DNA from: Gemella sp. GL1
GTDB lineage: Bacteria > Bacillota > Bacilli > Staphylococcales > Gemellaceae
DNA length: 64,000 nt
Reading direction: 5' to 3'
NCBI RefSeq assembly: GCF_013415365.1
Contig: NZ_JACBYB010000013.1
Location: forward strand, 57,022-121,021
The translations under genes and the position numbers were made by a program. Position 1 is the stretch's first letter. Every line of letters begins with the position of its first letter. The notes below the pieces were generated by a model. That model did not search any database. It worked only from the letters and a program-made list of their open reading frames with translations, and had not been told where the DNA came from. Positions 9,433 to 19,052 of this stretch are shown in pieces.

Positions 9433-9567
9433 TTCAATATCTCCCAATTAATAATTACTAATCTAGTCATTTTTTGATTAAGTTAAAGATATAATAACAC
9501 CAATACAAAAAAAAGTCAATACAATTTTCAGAAAATTGATGACTTTTTTAAATTATATTTTATAATT

Positions 9568-10482
9568 TTATTTTCTTTTCATTTCATAGCCCAATGTTTT
9601 AATATGCCACAATAGCGTAATGGCAATGATTATCAGAGCTATTGAAAGTTGAAAATAGTAAGCATAATCTATAAATTTATTTGTACAACTTATAGCAAAT
9701 AATTTAGTAGAAAAAACTCCTGTAACCATAGGGAAGGTCATGGCAGATACAGTTGGATGTAATTTCCCTTTTAAAATCCCTGGTATATAGAATAGAACCC
9801 AAGCATAAAAGAATTGTGATAAGACATAGATAAAAATATAGGTTTGCCCTGCTGTATCCCCTATAAAGTTATGATATGCTAAAAACAACAGAGATCCCGG
9901 CGCTGATAAAACAAGTAAGGTTGCCCTTATTAATTCTTCTTTATAACCTACAATTAGGACTCTATATAAAATAAGTATCATACAGATTAGAAAACTTGTA
10001 GATGTATAGAAAAGTATGGCATTAAGCTCATAAGTCTTATCAACTATTCTAGAATGGACTAAGAATATAGCTGGACCTACGAATACAATATACCAAGTTG
10101 TAAATACATTTTTTATAGAGAAATTAACTACAAAGTTTCTTATAAAATATAGGGTGTAGATAAGAAAAAGGATTAACATTAAGATATAGATAAACTTAGC
10201 CAAAACTTGATTATAGTCATAAATATGACCTGCCAAAGCAACATTGGCCATAAAGAAAGTTGGAAAAGCCGACGCTCCTAAAGGATTGGTTCTTAATATT
10301 TCTAATACTTCTTTAGGCATTTTTATAAGTTTTAAGATAAATAAAAACAAGACAAGTAGGCCCAAAGCCAGAAATATATATTTATAATATTTTGAATAAG
10401 ACGATAAAAGGCTTGCCATGGTAAAAAGTGCCAAGGCAAAGCCAGATATAGGTAATGGATAGATTTTTAATAATTTGTTCAT
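9568..10482 (-). CDS. TDT-family transporter (tellurite-resistance/dicarboxylate, SLAC1/TehA type), 304 aa
   Basis: Membrane protein with about ten hydrophobic helices. The start YPLPISGFALALFTMASLL and the internal NPLGASAFPTFFMANVALAG are features of the TDT/TehA/SLAC1 family of anion or C4-dicarboxylate channels. Length agrees with the family. Its start codon overlaps the end of yidD by 4 bases, so the two are co-translated although functionally unrelated. Substrate (malate, other anions, formate-like) is not decided by sequence. Confidence 0.8.
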   Translation of the reverse strand: MNKLLKIYPLPISGFALALFTMASLLSSYSKYYKYIFLALGLLVLFLFILKLIKMPKEVLEILRTNPLGASAFPTFFMANVALAGHIYDYNQVLAKFIYILMLILFLIYTLYFIRNFVVNFSIKNVFTTWYIVFVGPAIFLVHSRIVDKTYELNAILFYTSTSFLICMILILYRVLIVGYKEELIRATLLVLSAPGSLLFLAYHNFIGDTAGQTYIFIYVLSQFFYAWVLFYIPGILKGKLHPTVSAMTFPMVTGVFSTKLFAISCTNKFIDYAYYFQLSIALIIIAITLLWHIKTLGYEMKRK

Positions 10483-10730
10483 TGTTTCCCCCTGCTTCTA
10501 AAAATGTCTTCTTTAAATAGAGGCACATTATCAAAATAATCTCCCTTGTAAAATGGCTGGCATTTTAATAACCGCTTCACTGTAAGATAAGTCCCCAAGA
10601 AAAAGCCGAATTTCTGGTAAGATTCCAAAGCATAGGCAGAACATGTCGGAGAAAATCTACAAGAAGGGGGCGACAAGGGAGAAATATATGCTCTATATAA
10701 ATTAATTAAATAAACTACAATTTTTGTCAT
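10479..10730 (-). CDS. yidD: Membrane protein insertion efficiency factor YidD, 83 aa
   Basis: Small peripheral membrane protein that helps YidC insert proteins. The family signature is clear: LINLYRAYISPLSPPSCRFS, then PTCSAYALESYQKFG with the paired cysteines, then KRLLKCQPFYKGDYFDNVP. In many Firmicutes yidD is far from rnpA, as here; rnpA is at 58 kb. It overlaps the TDT transporter gene. Confidence 0.95.
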   Translation of the reverse strand: MTKIVVYLINLYRAYISPLSPPSCRFSPTCSAYALESYQKFGFFLGTYLTVKRLLKCQPFYKGDYFDNVPLFKEDIFRSRGKQ

Positions 10731-10801
10731 ACTAACACCTTTTTCAATATCTTCTAAAATTATAAAAAGAAGTTAGCGAAAAATCAAGTTACTTAACTCG
10801 A

Positions 10802-11851
10802 CTATTTATTTTTATTAGCAAAGTAATCTCTTACAATCGGAGCAACTTTTGTTCCGTACAGTTCTATAGCTTTCATTGTATCTTCATGTGGCATAGATCC
10901 TACTGGCAGGTGAAGTAAGAATCTATCTAAACCTAGGTTTTCAACCATATTGATTATCTTCTCAGCAACTACTTCTGGAGAACCTACAATCATAGCACCA
11001 TCTGGTCCTACTGATCCTAAATATTGTTCAAATGTAAGTTCACGCCAGTGTGGTCTATCTTTAGATATGTTGTCCACTAGGCATTTAGTTGGGTAGAAGT
11101 ATTTATCAATAGCTTCTTCAGTATCTTCTGCAATGAATCCCCAAGAGTGTGCTGCTACTTTTAGCTTATCTTCAGAGTATCCTGCTTCCCTACCATATTT
11201 TCTATATAAATCAATACGGCTTTTGAATGCTAAAGGATTGCCTCCTATAATTGCATAAGCTACTGGCAGACCTCTATGAGCAGCTCTAATACTAGATTGG
11301 GCATTTCCTCCAGTCGCCACCCAAATAGGGAAGTCTTCTTGAACAGCTCTTGGATAAACTGGTTTATTGTCTACCGATTGAGTATGCTTACCTTGCCAGT
11401 TTATATATTCATTCTCCTTAATATGTAATAACATATCTAATTTTTCATCAAATAATTCCTCATAATCATTTAAGTCATATCCGAACAACGGAAATGATTC
11501 AATAAATGAACCGCGACCTACCATAATTTCACTTCTTCCATTAGAAAGAGCATCTACCGTCGCAAAGTTTTGATACACTCTAACTGGGTCATTAGAAGAA
11601 AGTACAGTTACAGCTGATGAAAGTTTAATATTTTTTGTATTAACAGCCCCTGCCGCCATAATGATTTCTGGTGCAGATACTGCGAAATCTTCTCTGTGAT
11701 GTTCTCCTATAGCATAAACATCTAGACCTACCTTGTCAGCTAGTTCTATTTCTTCAATCATATCTCTTATTCTTTGGTCATGTGCTACTGCTTGTCCTGT
11801 AGTTTCTAAGGGCGTTGTTTCCCCAAATGTTGAAATTCCTAACTCTATCAT
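10802..11851 (-). CDS. LLM-class flavin-dependent oxidoreductase (luciferase-like), 349 aa
   Basis: Cytoplasmic TIM-barrel monooxygenase-like enzyme using FMN or F420-type flavin. Recognisable are IELADKVGLDVYAIGEHH (about 30-47), a glycine-rich GRSEIMVGRGSF and the C-terminal segment with MVENLGLDRFLLHLPVGSMP. I choose the ATG at 11851 because AAAGGTGG lies 8 bases before it; a GTG four codons earlier overlaps that site. A TTGACA (11916-11921, minus strand) and TAGTAT (11893-11898) 17 bases apart form a good promoter. Substrate unknown. Confidence 0.88.
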   Translation of the reverse strand: MIELGISTFGETTPLETTGQAVAHDQRIRDMIEEIELADKVGLDVYAIGEHHREDFAVSAPEIIMAAGAVNTKNIKLSSAVTVLSSNDPVRVYQNFATVDALSNGRSEIMVGRGSFIESFPLFGYDLNDYEELFDEKLDMLLHIKENEYINWQGKHTQSVDNKPVYPRAVQEDFPIWVATGGNAQSSIRAAHRGLPVAYAIIGGNPLAFKSRIDLYRKYGREAGYSEDKLKVAAHSWGFIAEDTEEAIDKYFYPTKCLVDNISKDRPHWRELTFEQYLGSVGPDGAMIVGSPEVVAEKIINMVENLGLDRFLLHLPVGSMPHEDTMKAIELYGTKVAPIVRDYFANKNK

Positions 11852-12028
11852 TATTATTTCCACCTTTCAATTTATCACTAGTTAGTATTATTATACTATA
11901 TCTATTTTTTTTCTTTGTCAATAAAATAAGACCTTATATAGTAAATTTTCCAGGAAATTTTAATTAGACTATAATATATATTTACAAAATTCTTCCTGTA
12001 GTTACTTTCCATAATTTAAAAACTAAAA

Positions 12029-12052
12029 AAGACCTGCTATAAAGCAAGTCTT
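12029..12052 (-). terminator. Terminator-like hairpin after the Gate-domain gene
   Basis: AAGACCTGCT and AGCAAGTCTT with one mismatch around an ATAA loop, followed on the minus strand by a T-rich tract. It overlaps the stop codon of the gene upstream. Confidence 0.65.
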
Positions 12053-13211
12053 AAAATACTAATATGTAAATGTAGTGGGCAATAATACCAGCAACTATAC
12101 CTCCTATAGTATGAGAAATGATTGCTTTTGAAGATAATTGCCTAACACCCAAAGCGTCCATCATACCAATATGAGTACTTAAGTAACCAGACCAAGTCAT
12201 ACCCATAGCTGTAAATACTGCAATTTCATTGGCACCAATAAGTCCTCTTTCTAAAAAACCTGGTACAAGTGACATAGCACCACCAACAGCTCCTAGTGAA
12301 GTAATTGGGAAAGCGATGGCTTCAGGTGATTTAAATCCAAATAAGGGTTCTAGGATAAATGATAATTTTTCACCTATCCATGGTAGGAATAAAACTCCCT
12401 CATAAGCTGCTCCTGTATAAGCACCCGTTTTAGCAGGACCAAAAGTAAGCATCATTACAAGGGTACAAACGATAAGTACCCCTGGAATAATAGCCAGCCC
12501 CATTTCAACACCTACTTTTCCTCCCTCAAGTAAGGTATCCAGTATTCTTTGGAAAATATTTCCCTCACGAATTTCTCTTTTATTTTGAAAGTCATGGTCA
12601 TCTTTTGCCATTTCTTCATAAGGTTCTTCTGCCTTATCTCCAAAATATTTTTTACTATAGTGAAGCATTAATCTAACACTAACTATAGAACCCACTAAGG
12701 CCGCTAAATTACCAATCAAGGCAGCTTTCATAAATCCACTACCTTGGGTTCCCATAAATACAGTAACGATAAGACCCATTCCAAAAGATGTTCCTAAGTT
12801 ACATAAGGCAGGGATTTGGTATTTTTTAAAAAATACTGTGAATTTTTTATCTTTAGCAAAAGGAATAATGGCTGGATTATCTGATAAATAGGTTGATACT
12901 GCACCAGTTACTGCTGCACCTGGCATTCCCCATAAGGGTCTCATCAGAGGGGCGAATAGTTTATTAATAAGTGCTATTACACCAAACTCTGATAATAACA
13001 TAGATAAAGCTCCCGTGATTACAGCCATGGCCATAATGTAAAATACTGTATTGAGTAATAAATCATGGGCTGTTGTCATCATTGTTTTAAACATATTTCC
13101 TACACCCATTTTATAGGCCATAGAACCAAAAATAACAAGCATTATTGCAAGAAAGACAAAAGTTTCCAAACTTATGGCTGGCTTACTTAAATTATTATTT
13201 CTCTCTCTCAT
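12051..13211 (-). CDS. Nucleoside-recognition (Gate) domain membrane protein, YjiH-like, 386 aa
   Basis: Multi-pass membrane protein with two Gate-type halves: one around AMAVITGALSMLLSEFGVIA and LSDNPAIIPFAKDKKF, the other around GLAIIPGVLIVCTLVMMLTF and GAVGGAMSLVPGFLERGLIG. A charged cytoplasmic loop of about 40 residues (KYFGDKAEEPYEEMAKDDHD..) splits the two. Related proteins are often annotated as nucleoside or peptide-related transporters but have no firm function. It lies between a decayed Opp locus and the LLM oxidoreductase and has its own terminators on both sides. Confidence 0.8.
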   Translation of the reverse strand: MRERNNNLSKPAISLETFVFLAIMLVIFGSMAYKMGVGNMFKTMMTTAHDLLLNTVFYIMAMAVITGALSMLLSEFGVIALINKLFAPLMRPLWGMPGAAVTGAVSTYLSDNPAIIPFAKDKKFTVFFKKYQIPALCNLGTSFGMGLIVTVFMGTQGSGFMKAALIGNLAALVGSIVSVRLMLHYSKKYFGDKAEEPYEEMAKDDHDFQNKREIREGNIFQRILDTLLEGGKVGVEMGLAIIPGVLIVCTLVMMLTFGPAKTGAYTGAAYEGVLFLPWIGEKLSFILEPLFGFKSPEAIAFPITSLGAVGGAMSLVPGFLERGLIGANEIAVFTAMGMTWSGYLSTHIGMMDALGVRQLSSKAIISHTIGGIVAGIIAHYIYILVF

Positions 13212-13286
13212 TAAATTATATCTCCTATATAAATACTTAATGACTATAATAGCAAATATTTAAACTAGATTCAAATTATAAACAAA

Positions 13287-13310
13287 AAGATTGGATTGAA
13301 ATCCAATCTT
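13287..13310. terminator. Intrinsic terminator after opp remnant
   Basis: Perfect arms AAGATTGGAT / ATCCAATCTT around TGAA, followed by T-rich sequence on the minus strand. It sits just after the stop codon of the decayed transporter reading frame. Confidence 0.8.
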
Positions 13311-13313
13311 CTA

Positions 13314-13942
13314 TTATAGCCTTTGTCTTGCATCTAAAGCACGTCTTAGAGCCTGACCAATGTAGTTTACACAAAGGGCAATTATTAAAATTGATAAGGC
13401 TGCTGGCAACCAGATATACATGTTATTAACTAAGATATCAGCATCCTTGGCATAGGCTAGTAAAGTTCCGATTGAAGGAGTATTTGGAGGATATTGGTCA
13501 GCACAACGCTGAGGATCTGGAATTCCAACTTGTGTTAGCAATTCAATAACGCGTTCCTTTCTAGCCTCCTTATCCATATCCGTGTGATATATCAAGGCTT
13601 CTTCGATTTACCAAGAAATTTTTTGTAGTGGATTTAAGGCAGACAGTGGATCTTGGAAAATCATTCCTATTTCTTTAGTTCTAATCTTATTTAATTCTTC
13701 TTCACTTAGTCCTACTAAATTTTTACCATCATAAATTGCTTGTCCACTAGAACGTGTAAAATTTTCATTATGAAGTCCCATAAGTGTAGTAGCCAATGTA
13801 GATTTACCACAACCTGACTCTCCAACTATGGCTAATACCTCATTTTATATAAATCGATACTAACATTATCAACAGCATTAAAGTATTCATCTTTAATTCT
13901 AAATGCTGTTTCTAAATTTTTAATCTCTAATAATTTTTTCAT
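13314..13942 (-). pseudogene. Decayed oligopeptide ABC transporter: oppD 5' part fused to oppC 3' end
   Basis: From the ATG at 13942 the frame reads MKKLLEIKNLETAFRIKDEY, then shifts by one base in an A run near 13843-13846. In the next frame it continues through Walker A GESGCGKSTLATTL and the Q-loop region MIFQDPLSALNPLQKI of an OppD-type ATPase. A TAA at 13608-13610 stands where CAA is expected. The same frame then gives OppD sequence up to RCADQYP, and switches directly to the last ~55 residues of an OppC permease (..YIWLPAALSILIIALCVNYI..). A D-F-B-C gene order with one large internal deletion explains the fusion. Three independent lesions mean no function. Confidence 0.85.
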
Positions 13943-14109
13943 TATTTAATAATTCCTTTCCGAACTTGTTCAAAATTTAATAGGTTAAACTACTTCCGAA
14001 TAAGATTCTATATATATCATATTAAACTTTTAGGAAAATTACAACAATAATTCACAATTTTATTAGGAAAATGTAATAATTTTCTGAATATTTAAAATTT
14101 AATTAAAAT

Positions 14110-14129
14110 AGAGCCCGGCAAGTGGCTCT
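14110..14129 (-). terminator. Hairpin terminator of walJ
   Basis: AGAGCC/GGCTCT stem over an 8-base loop, followed on the minus strand by TATTTTAATT. It touches the walJ stop codon. Confidence 0.6.
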
Positions 14130-14911
14130 TAAATTTCAATTAAATCTGTAGCTTGTTTTGGATCTGTATCTAGCAAATCAATTTTATTATCACAGTCAAA
14201 ACCATAGTTTTCTAAAATTGACTTACTTGTTAGTCGGGCTAAATCTTTTGTATTATTTTCCATAGATAGATGGGCTAGATAGATCTTCTTGGTATTATCC
14301 CCTATAATCTTAGGTAGCCAGTTAGCAGAATCTACATTAGATAAGTGGCCTAAATCTGATAAAATCCTTTGTTTAGTTTTCCAAGGATAAGAAGATGCCA
14401 TCACCATAGTTTCTTCATGATTAGATTCATAGATTAAAACATCCGAATTCTTAATATAATCTATCATCTTTTCAGAAATATAACCTGTATCTGTTAAAAT
14501 AGATAATTTTTTCCCAGCCGCTTCAAAAGTATAAAATTGTGGATTGGCAGCATCGTGACTAACACCAAAAGATCTGATAGTAAGATTAGCAAAATCCATA
14601 GCCACATCCTTATCAAAATGAAATTTTAGATCAGAAGAAACTTGACCTATGGGCATATTATCCCAAGTTTCCTTATTTGCATAAATAGGTATATTATATT
14701 TTCTGGCTAATACCCCTACTCCCTTAATATGATCTACATGCTCATGACTTACAAATATATGCTTTACATGACTTATATCCCTACCTATAGAGTTTAGATT
14801 TTCTATTATTTTCTTACCAGTTAATCCTGCATCTACTAGACAAGAAAAATCACCGTCTTCTATATATATAGCATTACCTGTTGAACCAGATGCTAAAACT
14901 GACATTTTCAT
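14129..14911 (-). CDS. walJ: MBL-fold metallohydrolase WalJ/YycJ, 260 aa
   Basis: Metallo-beta-lactamase-fold nuclease-like protein linked in Bacilli to the WalRK cell-wall regulon and to replication coordination. Metal motif HEHVDHIKG (about 56-64) and the SILTDTGYIS and HLSNVDSAN regions are intact, and the start MSVLASGSTGNAIYIE is typical. Unusually it stands alone: walR/walK/yycHI are not adjacent. It has its own hairpin terminator. Confidence 0.9.
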   Translation of the reverse strand: MKMSVLASGSTGNAIYIEDGDFSCLVDAGLTGKKIIENLNSIGRDISHVKHIFVSHEHVDHIKGVGVLARKYNIPIYANKETWDNMPIGQVSSDLKFHFDKDVAMDFANLTIRSFGVSHDAANPQFYTFEAAGKKLSILTDTGYISEKMIDYIKNSDVLIYESNHEETMVMASSYPWKTKQRILSDLGHLSNVDSANWLPKIIGDNTKKIYLAHLSMENNTKDLARLTSKSILENYGFDCDNKIDLLDTDPKQATDLIEI

Positions 14912-15168
14912 TCTCTATTCTCCTATTACACAAAGATAAAAACTATTATACCATTTTTCTTTATATCTATACAGTTTAAATTCCTAAAGTCACGCTATAA
15001 ACTATATTCATACTTCTATTTACTATATACTAGTAATTTAATTTATAAAAAATATCCATATCTCACTTTTTATAGTTATTCTCCAGACCTCTATATTCTC
15101 TACAATAATTGAATTAAGCATAGATTTAATGTAGAATTATTATAAGACAAACTAATCGAGGTATATAA

Positions 15169-16275
15169 ATGAAATTTGCTAATGAAAATAAGGCTATACT
15201 TTTAGATTTCATAATAGGTTTAGAATGTATGTCTAAGGAATTTAATTTAAAAGTAGAATCTACTTATAAAAAATTTGAAACAATAGAATTTTATAAAATT
15301 TATAAAGACCTTTATGCAGATATTGAAAGTCATTTGCTGGACTTCGAAAAGGTCTTTATGTCTCCTTTTTACCCTATATTACAGGCCTGTTATAGAAAGT
15401 TATACCAAAATAATGATATAGAGGATAAGGAAGAATTTTTAAGACTATTCCTAGCTATGTCTGAGCAAGAAATAAAGTCCAGCCTTAAAATGCAGTTAGA
15501 AGTTTCTTATATGACAGATAAAGAAAGTGTCAAACACATAAAATCTATGCCTCTTTCATCTTCTATCAAATACTATCTACTAGAAATCTTAGAAAATCCT
15601 AAAGATTTTCAAGCTAATGTAGTCAAGCTTTTTGAAGAGATCTATCCAATTTTTGAAAAACATTATAAAGTTGCTAAAGAATTATTCAAGAAAAAGGAAA
15701 CTGAACTTCTTCAGATGAATCCTAGGGAAATTTTCCTAGCGGCCAACAATTTTTTAGGGTCAGAAAAATTATCTAACTTACAGGTGCAGTTTAAAAAGCT
15801 AAAAATCTTAGATTTAGAAGAAATTGAAAAAGATGATAATGAAATAGAGATTATTCCTTTACTCTTTGGTGCCAATAGAATTAGTATTATTAGCAAAATA
15901 CTTGAAGAGGATACTTCCTTCTATCAAAATCCACACAATAAAGCTATCTACTGCCTAGGCCTTGATTCTATCCATTATTCTGAAAATATGATAGCTGCCG
16001 AAAAATTAAGTAAGCAAGTTCTTAAGACTCTAGCTGATGATACAAGACTTGATATTTTAAGAATGATTAGTTTCGGTCTTAATACTAATAAAAAACTAAG
16101 TAAATTCTTCCAAGTATCACCTCCAGCTATCACCTATCAAACAAACAACTTAAAAGAGGCTGGCCTAATAGCCTGTAATGACGACGGATCTATGTATGTT
16201 AATACTAGACAGCTGGAAGTAGCTCTCCACAAGATAGAAGAACTACTTAGCCTAAAGGGAATAGAGAGAAAATAA
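15169..16275 (+). CDS. ArsR-like winged-helix transcriptional regulator with long N-terminal domain, 368 aa
   Basis: Residues ~283-350 form an ArsR-type helix-turn-helix: LSKQVLKTLADDTRLDILRM, a recognition segment around KFFQVSPPAITYQTNNLKEA, then a wing. The first ~280 residues are helical, charged and unfamiliar; this is far longer than plain ArsR proteins (about 100 aa), so it probably binds a ligand. No metal-binding Cys cluster is seen. GAGGT lies just before the ATG. No target gene is identifiable; the next gene is a small membrane protein in the same direction, 200 bases on. Confidence 0.75.
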   Translation: MKFANENKAILLDFIIGLECMSKEFNLKVESTYKKFETIEFYKIYKDLYADIESHLLDFEKVFMSPFYPILQACYRKLYQNNDIEDKEEFLRLFLAMSEQEIKSSLKMQLEVSYMTDKESVKHIKSMPLSSSIKYYLLEILENPKDFQANVVKLFEEIYPIFEKHYKVAKELFKKKETELLQMNPREIFLAANNFLGSEKLSNLQVQFKKLKILDLEEIEKDDNEIEIIPLLFGANRISIISKILEEDTSFYQNPHNKAIYCLGLDSIHYSENMIAAEKLSKQVLKTLADDTRLDILRMISFGLNTNKKLSKFFQVSPPAITYQTNNLKEAGLIACNDDGSMYVNTRQLEVALHKIEELLSLKGIERK

Positions 16276-16476
16276 TATGCTAGAAGGCTAGTCATAAATA
16301 ATTCTTTTGATACTAGCTTTATACTCTATCCAAGAACATTCTTGACTTTAGGCATGAGTGTTTCAAATAAAACTAAGTCTATTCACATAAATTAAAAGGG
16401 AGAATATTCTTTCTATAAAAAATAGATCTTCCGGCATATTCACTATAAACCATACTAAATTTAAGGAGAAAAGTAC

Positions 16477-16749
16477 ATGCTTATATTCACTGAACTTATT
16501 AATATTATAACTATAATCTTTCTTTCATATGTAATAGTAAAAATTAGAAAGAAGAATCTTAAAAGTAAAACATCTAATATTTTAATCTATACTATGATCG
16601 TATTTGTTATCCTTACTCTTCTTGATGTACTTAATGTATTCTTCATCAAAAATGTAAGCCTAGATTTAGCAATAATTTTGCTAAAAATTCCTCTTGTTAT
16701 TATTCTAGTAGCAATATTCTTAAAACTAAGAAAAAAAGGCAGCCTATAA
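16477..16749 (+). CDS. Small membrane protein of unknown function, 90 aa
   Basis: AAGGAG sits 7 bases before the ATG, supporting a real gene. Three hydrophobic segments are visible (about 4-22, 37-54, 62-83) separated by Lys/Arg-rich turns, giving a three-helix membrane protein. I do not recognise a family. It lies downstream of the ArsR-like regulator and ends in a terminator shared with the convergent DeoR-type regulator, so it could be that regulator's target; this is inference. Confidence 0.65.
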   Translation: MLIFTELINIITIIFLSYVIVKIRKKNLKSKTSNILIYTMIVFVILTLLDVLNVFFIKNVSLDLAIILLKIPLVIILVAIFLKLRKKGSL

Positions 16750-16762
16750 GGCTTGCCTTTTT
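16733..16762. terminator. Bidirectional terminator
   Basis: AAAAAGGCAGCC and GGCTTGCCTTTTT arms around TATAA, between a rightward small membrane gene and a leftward regulator gene. Confidence 0.8.
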
Positions 16763-17522
16763 ATAATATCTTCAATATTTTCTTATATTTCTCTTTTACG
16801 GCAGAGTCTAATTTAGAATCCGTAATTATTCCTGTTACATTATATAATTTATAAAAAGAATAGAAAGCGTGGGTATAGAATTTACTCGAATCTGCAAGAA
16901 CATACTTTTCTTCTGCATTATTAAAGATTATTTCATTACATTTACCCTCTTCTTCATCTGAAATGGTAAGATTTTCTAATTCTATACCATTAACACCTAT
17001 AAATGCCTTATTAACAGCTATTTTACTAAGACTTTTCTGGGTAAAATAACCGACAAAACCTTGTGTTTTAGCCCTGTAACGACCACCTATAAAAATCAAA
17101 TCACAATTTTTTTCTTCTTTAAATTGTTCAAAAACCGTTATAGAGTTAGTTACTATGTTCAAATTTTTATCTTTTATAAAGTCATATAGATGATTAGTCG
17201 TTGAACCTGGCCCGATAAAAATAGTTTCATTATCTGAAATTAATTGGGCAGCTTTTCTAGCAATTTCTTTCTTTTCTTCAATCTTTACAGCAATCTTATT
17301 GGTGTAATTATCTTCTTGAAGAAAAGACTTACCCTTAGATTTTGCTCCACCATGAAATCTAATAAGGTGGCCATGATTTTCTAATTCTTTAAGGTCACGT
17401 CTAATAGTCATCTCAGCAACACCTAAGTCACTAGCCAGGTCTAAGACCTTAACACTTTTTTTCTTGTCTAAGACTTTAAGTATAAATAAATGTCTGTCTG
17501 CCTTTAAAATGTTTTTAGCCAA
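16761..17522 (-). CDS. DeoR/GlpR-family transcriptional regulator, 253 aa
   Basis: N-terminal DeoR helix-turn-helix (KVLDLASDLGVAEMTIRRDL, about 24-43, then HGHLIRFHGGAKS) joined to the sugar-phosphate-sensing DeoRC domain with GPGSTTNHLYDFIKD and VGYFTQKSLSKIAVNKAFIG. These regulators usually repress a sugar-catabolic operon until a phosphosugar binds, but no sugar operon is adjacent. It starts 6 bases after the yebC-type gene, so both are probably one transcript. Confidence 0.88.
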   Translation of the reverse strand: MAKNILKADRHLFILKVLDKKKSVKVLDLASDLGVAEMTIRRDLKELENHGHLIRFHGGAKSKGKSFLQEDNYTNKIAVKIEEKKEIARKAAQLISDNETIFIGPGSTTNHLYDFIKDKNLNIVTNSITVFEQFKEEKNCDLIFIGGRYRAKTQGFVGYFTQKSLSKIAVNKAFIGVNGIELENLTISDEEEGKCNEIIFNNAEEKYVLADSSKFYTHAFYSFYKLYNVTGIITDSKLDSAVKEKYKKILKIL

Positions 17523-17527
17523 TTTTA

Positions 17528-18247
17528 TTATGCCTCTAAGTCAACATTATGGAATACTTGTTGAACATCTTCACAGTCATCAAGCATCTCTAACATTCTT
17601 TCAAATTTAGCCTTGTCTTCTTCACTTAAAGCTACTTCATTTTGAGCAATCATTGAAATTTCAGCTAGCTCAAATTCTTCAATTCCAGCTGCTTTTAGTG
17701 CATCTTGCAGTTCATGGAAGTTTTCTGGAGCACCGTAAATTATAGTTAGTCCATCTTCTTCAATAATATCACGAGCATCTAAGTCTGCTTCCATCAGAAT
17801 TTCTAATAATTCCTCTTCTGATTTATCAGCAACACCAATTACTGCTGTATTATCAAACATGTAGTTTACAGAACCAGTAACTCCTAAGTTTCCTCCATTT
17901 TTACCTAAAGCTGTACGTACTTCTGCAGCTGTACGGTTTACATTATTTGTTAAAGTATCAATAATTACCATAGTTCCGGCAATTCCAAATCCTTCATAAC
18001 GTAATTCATCATAGTTTTCTTCTGATCCACCTTTTGCTTTTTCAATAGCTCTATCTATAATGTTTTTAGGAACACGGTAAGTCTTAGCTCTTTCTAAAAC
18101 TACACGTAAATTACGGTTGATTTCTGGATCAGGTTCTCCAGACTTGGCAGCTTGATAAATTTCACGACCAAATTTAGCATATATTTTACTAGTATTAGCA
18201 TCTTTAGCTGCTTTTTTCTCTTTAATATTATTCCATTTACGACCCAT
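17528..18247 (-). CDS. YebC/PmpR family protein (YeeN subgroup), 239 aa
   Basis: Cytoplasmic protein of the YebC family, members of which act as transcription regulators or assist translation of proline-rich stretches. The start [20 protein letters not shown] and the motifs [17 protein letters not shown] and [20 protein letters not shown] are diagnostic; the MGRKW start and length fit the YeeN subgroup of cocci and bacilli. It is upstream of the DeoR regulator with a 6-base gap. A translation-help role is worth noting because this genome encodes very proline-rich surface proteins, but that is inference. Confidence 0.93.
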   Translation of the reverse strand: MGRKWNNIKEKKAAKDANTSKIYAKFGREIYQAAKSGEPDPEINRNLRVVLERAKTYRVPKNIIDRAIEKAKGGSEENYDELRYEGFGIAGTMVIIDTLTNNVNRTAAEVRTALGKNGGNLGVTGSVNYMFDNTAVIGVADKSEEELLEILMEADLDARDIIEEDGLTIIYGAPENFHELQDALKAAGIEEFELAEISMIAQNEVALSEEDKAKFERMLEMLDDCEDVQQVFHNVDLEA

Positions 18248-18326
18248 TATTGTCGCCTCTCTTTCTTTTGATAAAATATTTCTACTTATACTATATTAGC
18301 TTATTTTAAGGCTATTTTCAAGGTAT

Positions 18327-18395
18327 AAAAGAAAGTCAGCTTATTAATTCATTATCTTAAAAAGACTAAGATTGATTTAATAGTGACTTTCTTTT
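18327..18395. terminator. Long imperfect hairpin terminator
   Basis: Outer arms AAAAGAAAGTCA and TGACTTTCTTTT enclose about 45 bases that can partly pair (ATTAATTCATTATCTTA with TAAGATTGATTTAAT). It sits downstream of the leftward Ser/Thr-rich membrane protein. Confidence 0.6.
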
Positions 18396-18399
18396 ATTA

Positions 18400-19005
18400 T
18401 TAATCCACTGTAATGTCAGCTTGCCATCCAGTTACTTTTCCACTGGCATCTCTTATAGCTTTAACTACATAAGATGCAGCTCTTTTATTTTCTTTAGCAA
18501 TTCTATTAATTTCAGCTACACCATAAGCATGGGCTTGGGCTTGTGTAGAAAATGTTCTAGAGCTTCCTGCTGCAGATGCAGACTCTTCTCTTTCCCCTCT
18601 GTCCTCATTGGCATTTTCCTTAATTGCTTCCTCTAACGATATATTTGCTTGTGTTTTAACGCTTTCTGTAGGACGAGATGTTGTTTGAACTACTGTTTGA
18701 CTAGTTACTCTTTCAGTAGTTCTAGCTACATTTGCAGTAGATCTTGTCATACTTGTAGTAAGTGCTGACCTTGGCTCACTTTCATCTTCTGAACTAGTTG
18801 AAGTTTCTTCCTTCTCACTTGTAGTGCTTGTCTGTTCACTTGTCGACGAAATTTGTCTTATAGTTGTTGCATCCTGTGTTTTTCTAACATTAGAAGATTT
18901 ATTATCACCTGAAAAATTCAAGAAAGCCATGACTGCAAGAGTCGACAATATAATAAATGTTGCAATTACTATTAATATTTTTAATATTCTATCAGTGTTT
19001 TTCAT
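18400..19005 (-). CDS. Single-pass membrane-anchored Ser/Thr-rich protein, 201 aa, unknown function
   Basis: I take the ATG at 19005, preceded by AGAGGTG six bases upstream. A short cytoplasmic N-terminus is followed by one membrane helix (about 8-30) and an extracytoplasmic Ser/Thr/Glu-rich linker (about 35-150). A compact C-terminal domain of ~50 residues begins at RTFSTQAQAHAYGVAEINRI and ends WQADITVD. No Cys and no sorting signal. I do not recognise the C-terminal domain. The sigma factor gene ends 47 bases upstream in the same direction with no terminator between, so it may be co-transcribed with it. Confidence 0.7.
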   Translation of the reverse strand: MKNTDRILKILIVIATFIILSTLAVMAFLNFSGDNKSSNVRKTQDATTIRQISSTSEQTSTTSEKEETSTSSEDESEPRSALTTSMTRSTANVARTTERVTSQTVVQTTSRPTESVKTQANISLEEAIKENANEDRGEREESASAAGSSRTFSTQAQAHAYGVAEINRIAKENKRAASYVVKAIRDASGKVTGWQADITVD

Positions 19006-19052
19006 AATTTTCACCTCTATCTTCCTCTTGTTATTATTATAGCATGTATTTT

